A stretch of 34,516 bases of DNA, taken from Nocardioidaceae bacterium (GTDB lineage Bacteria > Actinomycetota > Actinomycetes > Propionibacteriales > Nocardioidaceae). The DNA lies in the NCBI GenBank assembly GCA_025934895.1, contig JAICWH010000028.1, positions 1-34,516 on the forward strand, given 5' to 3'. The translations under genes were made by a program, and so were the position numbers. Under the pieces are notes generated by a model, which worked only from the letters and a program-made list of their open reading frames with translations, did no database searches and was not told where the DNA came from. Positions within the stretch are counted from its first letter, which is position 1. Each line of letters starts with the position of its first letter. Shown in pieces: positions 8,122 to 17,660 of the stretch.

Positions 8122-9353
8122 CCGGACCGACCGTGCCGCAGCCGGCCGTCCCCCGCCGGGTCCTGGTCCACGTCGGTGCCCCCAAGACCGGGACGTCCTT
8201 CGTGCAGGACGTGCTGTGGCTGAACCGCGGGTCTCTGGCCGGACAGGGCATCCTCTACCCCGCCGAGCGGTTCGACGAGCACTTCCTGGCCGCCCTCGAC
8301 CTGCTGGAGCTGCCCTGGGGCGGCCTGGAGAGGCAGGCGGTGGGTGCCTGGGACCGCCTCGCGGAGCGGGTCCGGGGCTGGCCGGGCACCTCCATCGTGT
8401 CCCACGAGATCCTCGCCACCGCGACCCGGCAGCAGGTACGACGGGCGATCGACTCGTTCGGTGACGTCGAGGTGCACGTCGTGCTGTCCGCGCGGGACCT
8501 GGTCCGGCAGATCCCCGCGGAGTGGCAGGAGAACATCAAGCACCGCAGGACGCTGGGCTACCGCGAGTTCCTGGACCGGATCACCGACCCGCGGCGGTCC
8601 GGTGAGCTCGCGTCGTGGTTCTGGGGGGTGCAGGAGGTGCCCGACATCCTCGACAGATGGGGGAGCACGCTGCCCCGGGAGCGGGTGCACCTGGTCACGG
8701 TCCCCAAGCCGGGGCAGCCGCGCACCCTGCTGTGGGAGCGGTTCTCCTCGGTGCTCGGCCTGGACGCGGCGGCCCTGGAGCCGGAGACCAACCGGTCCAA
8801 CGCCTCCCTGGGTGTCCCGGAGACGGTGCTGGTGCGCCGCATCAACCAGCAGGTCAACAACGGCGTGCTGCGCAACGAGGACTACCGCCTGCTGGTCCGT
8901 GAGCTGCTGGCGCACCGGACTCTGTCGCTGCGCACCGGCTCGGCGCGGCTCGGCCTGCCTCCCGACGTACGCGACTGGGCCCTCGAGCTGTCCGAGGAGT
9001 GGATCTCGGTGCTCGCCGAGCGAGGGTACGACGTTCGCGGCAGCCTCGACGAGCTCCGTCCCGACCTCGTGCCCACGGAGTTCACCGACCCGGACCGTCC
9101 CGAGGAGCAGGCGGTCACCGATGCCGCCGTCACGGCGGTCGTGACCCTGCTGGACGAGGTGGCCCGGCTGATGGAGACCGAGCGGACGCTGCGGGAGGAG
9201 CTCGAGTCGGCCTACCAGGAGCTGGAACGCTCGCGCTCGCTGTGGTTCCGCGCGAAACGGCGGCTCGTGCGACAGGCCGAGGTGAGCCGGACCGCTGCGC
9301 TGGGGCTGGCGGCCTACCGCAGGGTGCGCGGACGCAGCTCACGGTCGGCGTAG
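8118..9353 (+). CDS. Sulfotransferase-like protein (paralogue 2) with C-terminal coiled-coil-like extension
   Basis: VHVGAPKTGTSFVQDVLWLN; VVLSARDLVRQIPAEWQENIKHRR; GTG start overlaps the previous stop (gtga). Confidence 0.83.
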   Translation: MTGPTVPQPAVPRRVLVHVGAPKTGTSFVQDVLWLNRGSLAGQGILYPAERFDEHFLAALDLLELPWGGLERQAVGAWDRLAERVRGWPGTSIVSHEILATATRQQVRRAIDSFGDVEVHVVLSARDLVRQIPAEWQENIKHRRTLGYREFLDRITDPRRSGELASWFWGVQEVPDILDRWGSTLPRERVHLVTVPKPGQPRTLLWERFSSVLGLDAAALEPETNRSNASLGVPETVLVRRINQQVNNGVLRNEDYRLLVRELLAHRTLSLRTGSARLGLPPDVRDWALELSEEWISVLAERGYDVRGSLDELRPDLVPTEFTDPDRPEEQAVTDAAVTAVVTLLDEVARLMETERTLREELESAYQELERSRSLWFRAKRRLVRQAEVSRTAALGLAAYRRVRGRSSRSA

Positions 9354-10009
9354 CGCCCGATCTGCCAGCTCGAGAAGGCGTCCGTGCCGGCCCCGACCAT
9401 TCCGCCGACCACCGGCACGCGCCGGCCGACGGTCGTCGCGATCCGCTTGCCGGCGACCTTCGTGAGCAGCTCGGACGCCACCTCAGCGGCTATCACGGTG
9501 TCCAGGTGTGGGTCGTAGGTCGGCGCCGTGGCGATGCCCATCGGCGTGCTCGGCAGCCGGCGCTTGCGGACCAGGGTGGTGACGGTCTCCTCACCCAGGA
9601 TGCAGGCCAGGATCGCGTTGCGGACCCGCTTGTCGGTGAGGTCGTAGCCACGCAGGTGCGCGATCGACGCGACCAGCCGGCACTGGATGAGGGTGAGCCC
9701 GGCGATGTTGGCGGGAATCATGACCGCTGCGGTCACCAGGCCACCGATGTTGGTGCCGAACCCCTGCACGCCGGCGTAGCGCACATGGTCCTCGATGACG
9801 TCGTGGACGGCGCGCTCGAGGTCGCCGCCGACCTTGGCCAGCACGCTGTCGGCCCCTTGGGCCGCGCCGGGCAGCGGCCCGACGCCCTCGATCGCGCGGC
9901 GGAGTGCCTCGTGCACGAAGTGCGAGCTGAGCTGGGGCGCCATCCTGGCCATCCGGGGCGTGATGTTCCTGCCCAGCGAGCTGCCGATGCCCATGGGGCT
10001 CCTTGTCAT
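9314..10009 (-). CDS. EcsC family protein
   Basis: HFVHEALRRAIEGVG..., VGGDLERAVHDVIEDHVRYAGVQGFGTNIGG, GVGAGTDAF-type C-terminus. Confidence 0.75.
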   Translation of the reverse strand: MTRSPMGIGSSLGRNITPRMARMAPQLSSHFVHEALRRAIEGVGPLPGAAQGADSVLAKVGGDLERAVHDVIEDHVRYAGVQGFGTNIGGLVTAAVMIPANIAGLTLIQCRLVASIAHLRGYDLTDKRVRNAILACILGEETVTTLVRKRRLPSTPMGIATAPTYDPHLDTVIAAEVASELLTKVAGKRIATTVGRRVPVVGGMVGAGTDAFSSWQIGRYADRELRPRTLR

Positions 10010-10129
10010 GTCTGCGCCTGCGCGTCTTGTCTGTTCGTGCATGTGTTCGGGTGTCTCGAGCCTATCCGGGGGCCTCGAAGGACTCCCTGCGTCGCGACCT
10101 CCCCCTCGGTGCCCTGGTTGGATGTGCCC

Positions 10130-10825
10130 ATGCCCACCGAGCCGCCCGCCACCGGCTGGGTGTTCCCCGACGTGGCGCAGCTGCCCGTCGGACCGGGTGC
10201 CGAGGACCTGGTTGGGGCGGGCGCGGACCTGGAGCCCGGAACCCTCCTCGCGGCGTACCGGCACGGGCTGTTCCCGATGCCGTCCGGCGACGGGGGACGG
10301 CGGCGACGGCCCTCGCTGCTGTGGTGGTCCCCGGTCGAGCGCGGGGTGCTGCCGCTGGACGGCCTGAAGGTCTCGCGGTCGCTTCGGCAGGCGACCCGGC
10401 ACCTGGAGGTTCGGGTGGACACCGCCTTCGCCGCGGTCATCGAGGCGTGCGCCGACCCCTCCCGAGAAGGGTCCTGGATCGACGGTCGGATCCGCACGGC
10501 CTACACCCGCCTGCACGAGCTCGGCTGGGCGCACTCGGTCGAGGCATGGCGGGACGACGAGCTCGTCGGCGGCCTGTACGGCGTCGCGGTCGACGGGCTC
10601 TTCGCGGGCGAGTCCATGTTCCACCGGGTGAGCAACGCCTCCAAGGTGGCCCTGGTCGGGCTCGTGGACCTGTTGCGCGACGAGCACCGGGACCGGCGGG
10701 TCCTCGACGTGCAGTGGCGCACCGAGCACCTGGCCAGCCTGGGGGTGGTGGCAGTGCCCCGCCCGTCGTACCTGCGGATGCTCGCCGAGGCCCGGGACGT
10801 CCCGCTGCCGCGCGCGTTCCGCTAG
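10130..10825 (+). CDS. aat: Leucyl/phenylalanyl-tRNA--protein transferase
   Basis: WVFPDVAQL, GLFPMP, LLWWSPVERGVLPL, GSWIDGRIRTAYTRLHELGWAHSVEAW, GLFAGESMFHR. Confidence 0.95.
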   Translation: MPTEPPATGWVFPDVAQLPVGPGAEDLVGAGADLEPGTLLAAYRHGLFPMPSGDGGRRRRPSLLWWSPVERGVLPLDGLKVSRSLRQATRHLEVRVDTAFAAVIEACADPSREGSWIDGRIRTAYTRLHELGWAHSVEAWRDDELVGGLYGVAVDGLFAGESMFHRVSNASKVALVGLVDLLRDEHRDRRVLDVQWRTEHLASLGVVAVPRPSYLRMLAEARDVPLPRAFR

Positions 10826-10860
10826 TCGGCGTGGCGTTCCCAGGCGGTCAGGCCGCCGGG

Positions 10861-11211
10861 CTAGACGACCTGCGGGGGGCTGCCGGTCTCGCTGACCATG
10901 GGTCGTCCGGCGGCCTCCCACTCGAGCATCCCGCCCTCGAGGTTCACCACGTCGTGCCCGTGCTGGGCGAGGTACCCGACCGCCTGCGCCGACCGGGCGC
11001 CCACCCTGCAGACCACGAGGGTCCGGGTGTCGGGCACCTCCTCGAGCCGCGCAGGCAGCTCGCGGAGCGGGATGTGGGTGGCGCCGGCGATGTGTCCGTG
11101 GACCCACTCGACGTCCTCGCGCACGTCGAGCACCTGCACCCCCTCGGGAACCGGGTCGGGTACCCCGGTCACGGTCACCGTCGGGATCGCGGGCCTGCTG
11201 CCGAAGCTCAT
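10861..11211 (-). CDS. Rhodanese-like domain protein
   Basis: VLDVREDVEWVHGHIAGATHIPL; active site VVCRVGARS; NLEGGMLEWEAAGRP. Confidence 0.93.
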   Translation of the reverse strand: MSFGSRPAIPTVTVTGVPDPVPEGVQVLDVREDVEWVHGHIAGATHIPLRELPARLEEVPDTRTLVVCRVGARSAQAVGYLAQHGHDVVNLEGGMLEWEAAGRPMVSETGSPPQVV

Positions 11212-11224
11212 CGGGCCACCGTAG

Positions 11225-12091
11225 TCACTTCAGCAGCCGGGACATCCGGCGGTCCGCGAGCGGCTTCCCGCCCGTCTGGCAGGTCGGGCAGTACTGCAGC
11301 GAGGAGTCGGCGAAGGACACCTCGCGCACCGTGTCCCCGCACACCGGGCAGGGCAGCCCCGTGCGCCCGTGCACGGCGAGGTTGCTCTTCTTCTCGCCCT
11401 TGAGGTCCGCGGCGGCCAGCCCCCGGGACCGTTCGACGGCGTCGCCGAGCACGGTGCGGATCGCGTCGTACAGCGTCCGCAGGTCCTCGCCGACGATCGA
11501 GGAGGCAGGCTTGAACGGTGACAGCCTCGCGGCATGGAGCAGCTCGTCGGAGTAGGCGTTGCCGATGCCGGCGATGGTGCCCTGGTGGCGCAGCACGCCC
11601 TTGACCTGCGCGCGGCCGGCAGCCTGCAGGATCCCCCCGAGCACCTCGATGGTGAACGAGTCGTCGAGCGGGTCCGGGCCGAGGCCGGCGATGCCCGGGA
11701 CCTCGAGCGGGTCGCGTACGACGTACAGGGCGAGCCGCTTCTTGGTCCCCGCCTCGGTGATGTCGAGGCCGGAGCCGTCGTCGAGGTGCACCCGCGCCGC
11801 CATCGGGGACCTGTTGCTCGGCTTGGGCGGCAGCGTCGGCACCTCGGCTCGCCAACGGACCCAGCCGCCGCGCGCCAGGTGCATCACCAGGTGCAGCCCC
11901 GACGCGTCGATGTCGATGAACTTGCCGTGCCGGGTGACGCCGTCGACGAAGCTGCCGGCCAGCGCGCTCAGCGGCGGGTCGAAGGTCTTCAGGGCGCTGA
12001 AGGCCGCGATGTCCACCCGGGTGACGGCCCGCCCGACGAGCCGGCCGCGCAGGTCGAGGGCCAGACCTTCGACCTCCGGCAGCTCGGGCAC
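11225..12091 (-). CDS. Fpg/Nei family DNA glycosylase
   Basis: GTG start then PELPEVE N-terminus; IAGIGNAYSDELLHAA (H2TH); zinc finger CPVCGDTV...YCPTCQT. Confidence 0.94.
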   Translation of the reverse strand: MPELPEVEGLALDLRGRLVGRAVTRVDIAAFSALKTFDPPLSALAGSFVDGVTRHGKFIDIDASGLHLVMHLARGGWVRWRAEVPTLPPKPSNRSPMAARVHLDDGSGLDITEAGTKKRLALYVVRDPLEVPGIAGLGPDPLDDSFTIEVLGGILQAAGRAQVKGVLRHQGTIAGIGNAYSDELLHAARLSPFKPASSIVGEDLRTLYDAIRTVLGDAVERSRGLAAADLKGEKKSNLAVHGRTGLPCPVCGDTVREVSFADSSLQYCPTCQTGGKPLADRRMSRLLK

Positions 12092-12109
12092 CGGGCCAGT
12101 GTAGTTTCC

Positions 12110-12188
12110 CGGGCCTGGCAGCCGGGCCTGGCAGCCGGGCCTGGCTCGGGGGCTGGCTCGGGGGCTGGCTCGGGGGCTGGCTCCGGGT
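12110..12188. repeat. Compound tandem repeat: 13-bp unit (cgggcctggcagc) then 12-bp unit (ctggctcggggg) x4
   Basis: Read directly at 12110-12188. Confidence 0.9.
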
Positions 12189-12216
12189 GGGATGACCGGG
12201 GCACACTGGAGAGGTG

Positions 12217-12498
12217 ATGCCGGTCACACCGTTGCCTGCGGCGGGCGAGGTCTTCCTCGACACCCGCGGGTCGGACCGCGCGCTCCGGGTGTCCTGGCAC
12301 CACCTCGGGCCGGACGAGGGTGACCTGGTGGTCCTCTCGCTGTGGAGCGGCGACACGTGCACCGGCACCTTCCGGCTCGCTGCGCACGACGTCCCGGACC
12401 TCGTGGACGCCCTCCGCGGCGGGCTGGCCCGGTCCTTCGACGGTCGGCGGGAGGCCGCTCGCCGGGGCGACGGCCCGGGCCGGGAGCTGACCGGCTAA
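12217..12498 (+). CDS. Small hypothetical protein
   Basis: MPVTPLPAAGEVFLDTRGSDRALRVSWHHLGPDEGDLVVLSLWSG...; alternative GTG start at 12214. Confidence 0.75.
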   Translation: MPVTPLPAAGEVFLDTRGSDRALRVSWHHLGPDEGDLVVLSLWSGDTCTGTFRLAAHDVPDLVDALRGGLARSFDGRREAARRGDGPGRELTG

Positions 12499-12514
12499 CG
12501 GCCGCTCGGACGCG

Positions 12515-12565
12515 CTAGGACTCGCTAGGTCGGTCTAGGCCTCACGCTAGATATCGCGATAACCT
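12515..12565 (+). promoter_or_regulatory. Phased CTAG motifs (12515, 12525, 12535, 12547), TATCGCGATA palindrome (12552-12561) and overlapping -10 TAACCT (12560-12565)
   Basis: Direct sequence; -10 ends 6 nt before the GTG start at 12572. Confidence 0.65.
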
Positions 12566-12571
12566 CCGATC

Positions 12572-13771
12572 GTGGACCCGGTCCGGAACCCCTACGCCCC
12601 CGGTGCGGGGCAGCGCCCGCCCGAGCTTGCCGGCCGGGACCGGCAGCTGACCCAGTTCGAGGTCACCCTGCAACGCGTCGCCGCCGGCCGGCCCGAGCGG
12701 TCGATGGTGCTGTCCGGGCTGCGCGGTGTCGGGAAGACGGTGCTCCTGAACGCCCTGCGTGGCCTCGCGGTGCAACGGGCCTGGGGGACCGGCAAGCTGG
12801 AGGCGCGCCCCGAGCTGTCGATGCGGCTGCCGCTGGCGCAGGCGGTGCACGCCGCGGTGCGCGAGGTGGCGCACCGGCACCGTGACCCCGACCGGGTGGA
12901 TGCGGTCGCGGGCGTTCTCAAGTCGTTCGCTCTGCGCACGTCCGTGTCGGACCGCAAGGGCGTGCGATGGCAGCCCGGGTCGGCGATCGAGGTGCCGGCC
13001 ACCCGCGGTCGCGCGGACTCTGGTGACCTCGAGCTGGACCTCGTGGAGCTGTTCACCGACGTCGCGGACCTCGCGCGTGACCTGGCAGTGGGGATCGCGG
13101 TCTTCGTCGACGAGATGCAGGATCTCGCGGCGTCCGAGCTGGCCGCCCTCTGCGGGGCCTGTCACGAGATCAGCCAGCAGGGCGCGCCGCTTCTCGTCGT
13201 CGGCGCCGGGCTGCCCCATCTGCCGGTGACCCTGGCCGCCTCCAAGTCCTATGCCGAGCGGCTGTTCCACTACGTGGTGGTCGACCGGCTGCCTCAGGAG
13301 ATGTCGGACCGGGCGCTGCTGGTGCCCGCGGCCGCCGAGGGGGTGGACTTCGAGCCGGAGGCGCTCGACGAGCTCTACGCGCTGACCGACGGCTACCCCT
13401 ACTTCGTGCAGGCCTACGGCAAGGTCACCTGGGACAGTGCACCGGCCAGCCCGATCCGGGTGGTCGACGTACGCGAGGCGGCGCCGGAGGCAGAGGGTGA
13501 GCTGGCGGTCGGGTTCTTCGGGGCACGCTACGACCGCGCCACCCCCGCGGAGCGCGACTACATGCGGACGATGGCGGACCTGGCCGTGCACACCGACGAC
13601 GGGGCGGTGAGCACCGCCGACATCGCGCGAGAGCTGGCCCGGCGGCCGCAGAGCCTGTCCCCGGCGCGGGACGGACTGATCAAGAAGGGCCTGGTGTACT
13701 CCAGCGAGCGGGGCACCGTGGCGTTCACGGTGCCGCACTTCGGCCGGTTCCTGCGCCAGCAGAGCGGCTGA
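12572..13771 (+). CDS. AAA family ATPase (ORC/archaeal-type ATPase-like) with C-terminal winged-helix-like region
   Basis: Walker A LSGLRGVGKTVLL, Walker B IAVFVDEMQDL, C-terminal LSPARDGLIKKGLVYSSERGTVAFTVPHFGRFL. Confidence 0.88.
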   Translation: MDPVRNPYAPGAGQRPPELAGRDRQLTQFEVTLQRVAAGRPERSMVLSGLRGVGKTVLLNALRGLAVQRAWGTGKLEARPELSMRLPLAQAVHAAVREVAHRHRDPDRVDAVAGVLKSFALRTSVSDRKGVRWQPGSAIEVPATRGRADSGDLELDLVELFTDVADLARDLAVGIAVFVDEMQDLAASELAALCGACHEISQQGAPLLVVGAGLPHLPVTLAASKSYAERLFHYVVVDRLPQEMSDRALLVPAAAEGVDFEPEALDELYALTDGYPYFVQAYGKVTWDSAPASPIRVVDVREAAPEAEGELAVGFFGARYDRATPAERDYMRTMADLAVHTDDGAVSTADIARELARRPQSLSPARDGLIKKGLVYSSERGTVAFTVPHFGRFLRQQSG

Positions 13772-13872
13772 CAAGGCCCTCGGCAGTCATCGGCCCCGGT
13801 CGCGGCCGTCCGCTTCGTGCCCGGATGACCGGATGTATGTGCACCTGCCCCGTGCGGTGCGACGATGGTCCG

Positions 13873-14679
13873 ATGCAGCGCGTGGAGGGACGCCCGCAGG
13901 TGGTCGCGCATCGAGGAGCCAGCCATGACAACCCCGAGCACACGCTGGGCGCGTACGTCGCAGCGCTGGACGCCGGCGCGGACGGGGTGGAGTGCGACGT
14001 ACGGCTGACCGCAGACGGGCACCTGGTCTGCGTGCACGACCGCCGGGTCGACCGCACGGCGAACGGCCGCGGGGTGGTCTCGACCATGGAGCTGGCCCAG
14101 CTCGACCAGCTGGACTTCGCCTCCTGGAAGAACCCGTGGGCCGACCTGGACGACGAGGCTCCCGAGCTCGCCGAGGACACCCGGCGGGTGCTCACGCTCA
14201 GGAGACTGGTGGAGACCGTGCGTGACTACGCGCGGCCGGTGGACCTGGTCATCGAGACCAAGCACCCCACGCGCTACGCCGGCCTGGTCGAGCGACGGCT
14301 GGTCGACCTGCTCGCGTCGGTCGGCTGGCACGGAGCGGAGTCGCCGGCGCGGGTGATGAGCTTCTCGCCGGTCGCGCTGACCCGGGTCAAGAAGCTGGCT
14401 CCCGACCTCGAGGTGGTGCTCCTCATCGACCGGCAGTTCTCCTGGCAGGTGGCCACCAGCATGCTCGGCCCGGGCTGGATCGTGGGCCCCGGGATCGACC
14501 TGCTGCGGGAGAGCCCGAAGCTCGCCAGACGGCTGCACAAGCGCGGTCGCCGGATGCACGTGTGGACCGTCAACGACCCCGCCGACCTCGACCTGTGCGT
14601 CCGGCTCGGCGCGGAGGTGGTGATCACCGACGACCCGCGGCAGGCGCTGGACCACCTCCACGGGCCGCCATGCGTTTGA
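13873..14679 (+). CDS. Glycerophosphodiester phosphodiesterase
   Basis: VVAHRGASHDNPEHTLGAYVAALDAGADGVECDVRLTADGHLVCVHDRRVDRT; HVWTVNDPADLD. Confidence 0.94.
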   Translation: MQRVEGRPQVVAHRGASHDNPEHTLGAYVAALDAGADGVECDVRLTADGHLVCVHDRRVDRTANGRGVVSTMELAQLDQLDFASWKNPWADLDDEAPELAEDTRRVLTLRRLVETVRDYARPVDLVIETKHPTRYAGLVERRLVDLLASVGWHGAESPARVMSFSPVALTRVKKLAPDLEVVLLIDRQFSWQVATSMLGPGWIVGPGIDLLRESPKLARRLHKRGRRMHVWTVNDPADLDLCVRLGAEVVITDDPRQALDHLHGPPCV

Positions 14680-14710
14680 CCGCACCCTCATCGGGAACGA
14701 TGACTCCGCG

Positions 14711-15148
14711 ATGAACCCACCGGACCCGGGACCGAGGGAGGATGACGTGGCGAGCACCATGCACAAGCCGATCACGCTGCGCCTCCCGTTCGCCGCGGCG
14801 TCGGTGGCGGTGGCCCGTCAGCGGCTGAGGGCCTGGATGCTCGACATGGGGTGCTCGTCGGAGTCGGTGGAGGACGCGCGGATCGTGGTGTCCGAGCTGG
14901 TCGCCAACGCCGTGCGCCATGCCCGTCCGCTCGCCGACGGCGGCCTGGTCGTCACGTGGACCCGCGACCGGGACGAGGTGCGGATCTCCGTCACCGACGG
15001 CGGCAGCACCACCCGGCCACGCTACGTCCATGCGCCGGCCACCGCGCTCGCCGGACGCGGGATGGCGATCGTGGACGCACTCGCCGGGCAGTGGTGGACC
15101 GAGGGCACCGCGTCGCGCTCCACGGTGTACGTGCTGCTCAGCGTCTGA
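14711..15148 (+). CDS. HATPase_c ATP-binding protein, anti-sigma (RsbW)-like
   Basis: DARIVVSELVANAVRHARPLADGGLVVTW; GRGMAIVDALAGQWWTE. Confidence 0.88.
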   Translation: MNPPDPGPREDDVASTMHKPITLRLPFAAASVAVARQRLRAWMLDMGCSSESVEDARIVVSELVANAVRHARPLADGGLVVTWTRDRDEVRISVTDGGSTTRPRYVHAPATALAGRGMAIVDALAGQWWTEGTASRSTVYVLLSV

Positions 15149-15177
15149 GCGGCCGCACCCCTGCGTAGGCTTCCGGG

Positions 15178-16134
15178 ATGGGCAAGAAGTCACGCGTCAA
15201 GGCGCGCACAGCCGCCGACCCGAGCACCACCACCGCTGCCGTCTCGGCGAGGCAGCCGTGTCCGTGCGGGTCGGGACGCCGCTACAAGGCGTGCCACGGC
15301 AGCTCGGCGGGCCCGGTGCAGACCTACGTGGCGCGGCCCTTCGAGGGCATCACCGGCGAGTGCGACCTGATCGCGATGCGCGAGATCGTCGCCGCTGCCA
15401 CCGCCTCGCTGCCGCTGCGGGACGGGGTCGCCGACGGCCGTCCGGTGCAGCTGTGCTCGTTGCTGCCGATGGCGGCTCCGGCGTTGTCGAGGACCGACGG
15501 CAGCGTCTGGCTCGGTCTCCAGGTCCAGCACGGCTTCGGGGACCCGAGCCGGGACCTGGGCGCCGTACTCCTCAAGGCGCTGGCGGTGCCGCCGGGCGAC
15601 GGGGTCGTGGGGCTGACCGACGCACCCGGTGACGGCCCGCGCTTGCAGGATCTGGTCGGCGGCGGCCCTCTCGAGGTCACGGTGCACGACGGGTTCGACT
15701 ACTGGATCGCGGACGTGGACGACCCCACGGGTGCGGCCGCTGCGTCCCTGGAGACGGCGAACGCGGCGGCGAAGCCGAGCGCGCGGCTCAGCTCGGTGGA
15801 GGCGGCGTACTGGACCGACGTCGGCAGCCGCGAGCACCTGCGCTGGGTGATGCCGTACGACGAGGAGCCGCTCCTCGACGCGCTGGCCCGGCTGCACGTC
15901 GCGGGGTCGGATGTGCTGGCCGCGGGGTCGCGCTTCGTGGGGATGTTCCGAGCGCACGGCCGGCTCGTCCCGGTGTGGGACCTGCCGTCGGGCACCGGCG
16001 CCGCCGTCATCGAGGAGCCGGCAGCGCGGTTCGGTCGGGACCTCGAGGAGGCACTCGCGGATGGGTCGCCCCTCACTCCGGCGGAGCGCTCCGCGCGCAG
16101 CGGGCTGGCCAACCGGCAGCTCACCATCCGCTGA
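15178..16134 (+). CDS. DUF5926-type protein with SEC-C motif
   Basis: MGKKSRVKARTA...; RQPCPCGSGRRYKACHG; YVARPFEGITGECDLIAMREIVAAATA. Confidence 0.82.
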   Translation: MGKKSRVKARTAADPSTTTAAVSARQPCPCGSGRRYKACHGSSAGPVQTYVARPFEGITGECDLIAMREIVAAATASLPLRDGVADGRPVQLCSLLPMAAPALSRTDGSVWLGLQVQHGFGDPSRDLGAVLLKALAVPPGDGVVGLTDAPGDGPRLQDLVGGGPLEVTVHDGFDYWIADVDDPTGAAAASLETANAAAKPSARLSSVEAAYWTDVGSREHLRWVMPYDEEPLLDALARLHVAGSDVLAAGSRFVGMFRAHGRLVPVWDLPSGTGAAVIEEPAARFGRDLEEALADGSPLTPAERSARSGLANRQLTIR

Positions 16135-16285
16135 GCACCCGGTCCTGAAGCAACCGCTACGCACTGGCTAGACCAGTCGGTGAACCGTGGGGTTCCTCCG
16201 GTGGTTCGGGTCACCGGTGGTTGATCAGGCTGTCCGTCACCCCTAGGTTGGAGAATGCCCGGTCGTTGTTGTATCCCCCGTCAGC

Positions 16286-16319
16286 AGCGGCCGGGCTTCC
16301 ATGGCAGTGCTCGGCCGCT
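16286..16319 (-). terminator. Stem-loop just downstream of arcA
   Basis: agcggccgggc / 12-nt loop / gctcggccgct: 10 of 11 pairs. Confidence 0.5.
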
Positions 16320-16322
16320 CGG

Positions 16323-17597
16323 TCAGGCTCCCGAGGGTTGTAGCGGCTCGCGCAGCACCGGGCAGGACATGCACCGCGGGCCGCCCCGGCCGGACCCCAG
16401 CTCGGACCCGGAGATCGCCACCACCTCGATGCCGGCCTCCTCGAGGCGGGCGTTGGTCTCGATGTTGCGCTCGTAGGCCACCGCCACCCGGGGGGAGAGG
16501 GCCAGGGTGTTGTTGCCGTCGTCCCACTGCTCGCGCTCGGCGGTCACCGGGTCCAGGCCGGTGTCGATCTGGTGGAACGTGTCGATGCTCATCGCCTTGG
16601 CGGCTGCCACCAGGAACGGCTCGGCGTCGGCGACCTGCAGCACCAGGTCGCCGTCCCGGTCGCCGGTGCGGTCGCCCACCGTCACGGCATAGGCCATGAG
16701 ACTGTCGGCGACGTTGGGGTACATCACGATCTTGTCCACGTCGACCATCGTGCACACGGTGTCCAGGTGCATCGTCGCGCGCTCCTGGGCGATGGGCACG
16801 GCGAGCACCGTGTGCGCGAGGTCCGCCCCGAACACCTGCCGCGCGAGGCGTTCGGCGCCTGCGGGCGTCGTACGCTCCCCGACGCCGACGGCGATCACGC
16901 CGGGAGCCAGGAGCAGCACGTCGCCGCCCTCGACGTGCTCACGCTGCCAGCCGTGGATCGTCGCGGTGCCGGCGAAACGGGGGTGCTCGGTGTAGATCAG
17001 CTCGGTCAGCTGGGTCTCGCGCTCCCGCGCGGGCATCGCGAGGGACGTGACGGCCACCCGGTCGCGGATCCACACGCTCGAGTCCCGCGTGAACAGCAGG
17101 TTCGGCAGCGGGTCGATCAGGAAGTCGTCGTGGGCCAGCAGGCTGGTGACCAGGCCGTGCCCGCCTCGCACCTCGTCGTTGCGGACGCCCGCGGTCAGGA
17201 ACAGCGACAGCTCCTCGGGCGCCTGGTCGTGCAAGGCGCTGTCGAGATAGGTGCGGAGAGTGTCGCCGAGGTGCAGGCTGGACATCGCGCCGGCGATGGC
17301 GTGCTCGCGGGCGGCCTCGGTCTGAAGCGTCTCGGTGAGCAGCTCGGTGAGGTAGAGCACCTCGACGTCGCGGTCCCGAAGGGCAGATGCGAACGCGTCG
17401 TGCTCGTCCTGGGCACGGCTCACCCAGGGGATGCCGTCGAAGAGCAGCTTGTCGTTGTTGCGGGGGGTGAGCCGTTGGAGCTCCGGGCCGGGCCGGTGCA
17501 GCATGACCGTGCGCAGTCGACCGACCTCGCTGTCCACACCGTGCGCTCGGCCGCCGTGCAGACCCGTGCCGGCGGGTTCAGTGCCCAGGTTCGTCAT
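16323..17597 (-). CDS. arcA: Arginine deiminase
   Basis: [74 protein letters not shown]. Confidence 0.96.
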   Translation of the reverse strand: MTNLGTEPAGTGLHGGRAHGVDSEVGRLRTVMLHRPGPELQRLTPRNNDKLLFDGIPWVSRAQDEHDAFASALRDRDVEVLYLTELLTETLQTEAAREHAIAGAMSSLHLGDTLRTYLDSALHDQAPEELSLFLTAGVRNDEVRGGHGLVTSLLAHDDFLIDPLPNLLFTRDSSVWIRDRVAVTSLAMPARERETQLTELIYTEHPRFAGTATIHGWQREHVEGGDVLLLAPGVIAVGVGERTTPAGAERLARQVFGADLAHTVLAVPIAQERATMHLDTVCTMVDVDKIVMYPNVADSLMAYAVTVGDRTGDRDGDLVLQVADAEPFLVAAAKAMSIDTFHQIDTGLDPVTAEREQWDDGNNTLALSPRVAVAYERNIETNARLEEAGIEVVAISGSELGSGRGGPRCMSCPVLREPLQPSGA

Positions 17598-17660
17598 AGA
17601 GGGAAGCGTAGTGGCCGATCTGGTGACCCGGCCCGTCCGCTGCGCCGAGGGTGCCGACCC

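Noticed and set aside
8999-10129. N-terminal extension of aat (608-aa ORF)
   Set aside because: Aat homology starts at 10130; upstream translation overlaps sulfotransferase and EcsC genes out of frame.
9314-11107. 597-aa minus ORF as one protein
   Set aside because: Only the part from 10009 downwards matches EcsC; the remainder is antisense to aat.
16243-16300. Short peptide MEARPLLTGDTTTTGHSPT (- strand) downstream of arcA
   Set aside because: Overlaps the terminator-like hairpin, with no RBS or promoter evidence; probably chance.
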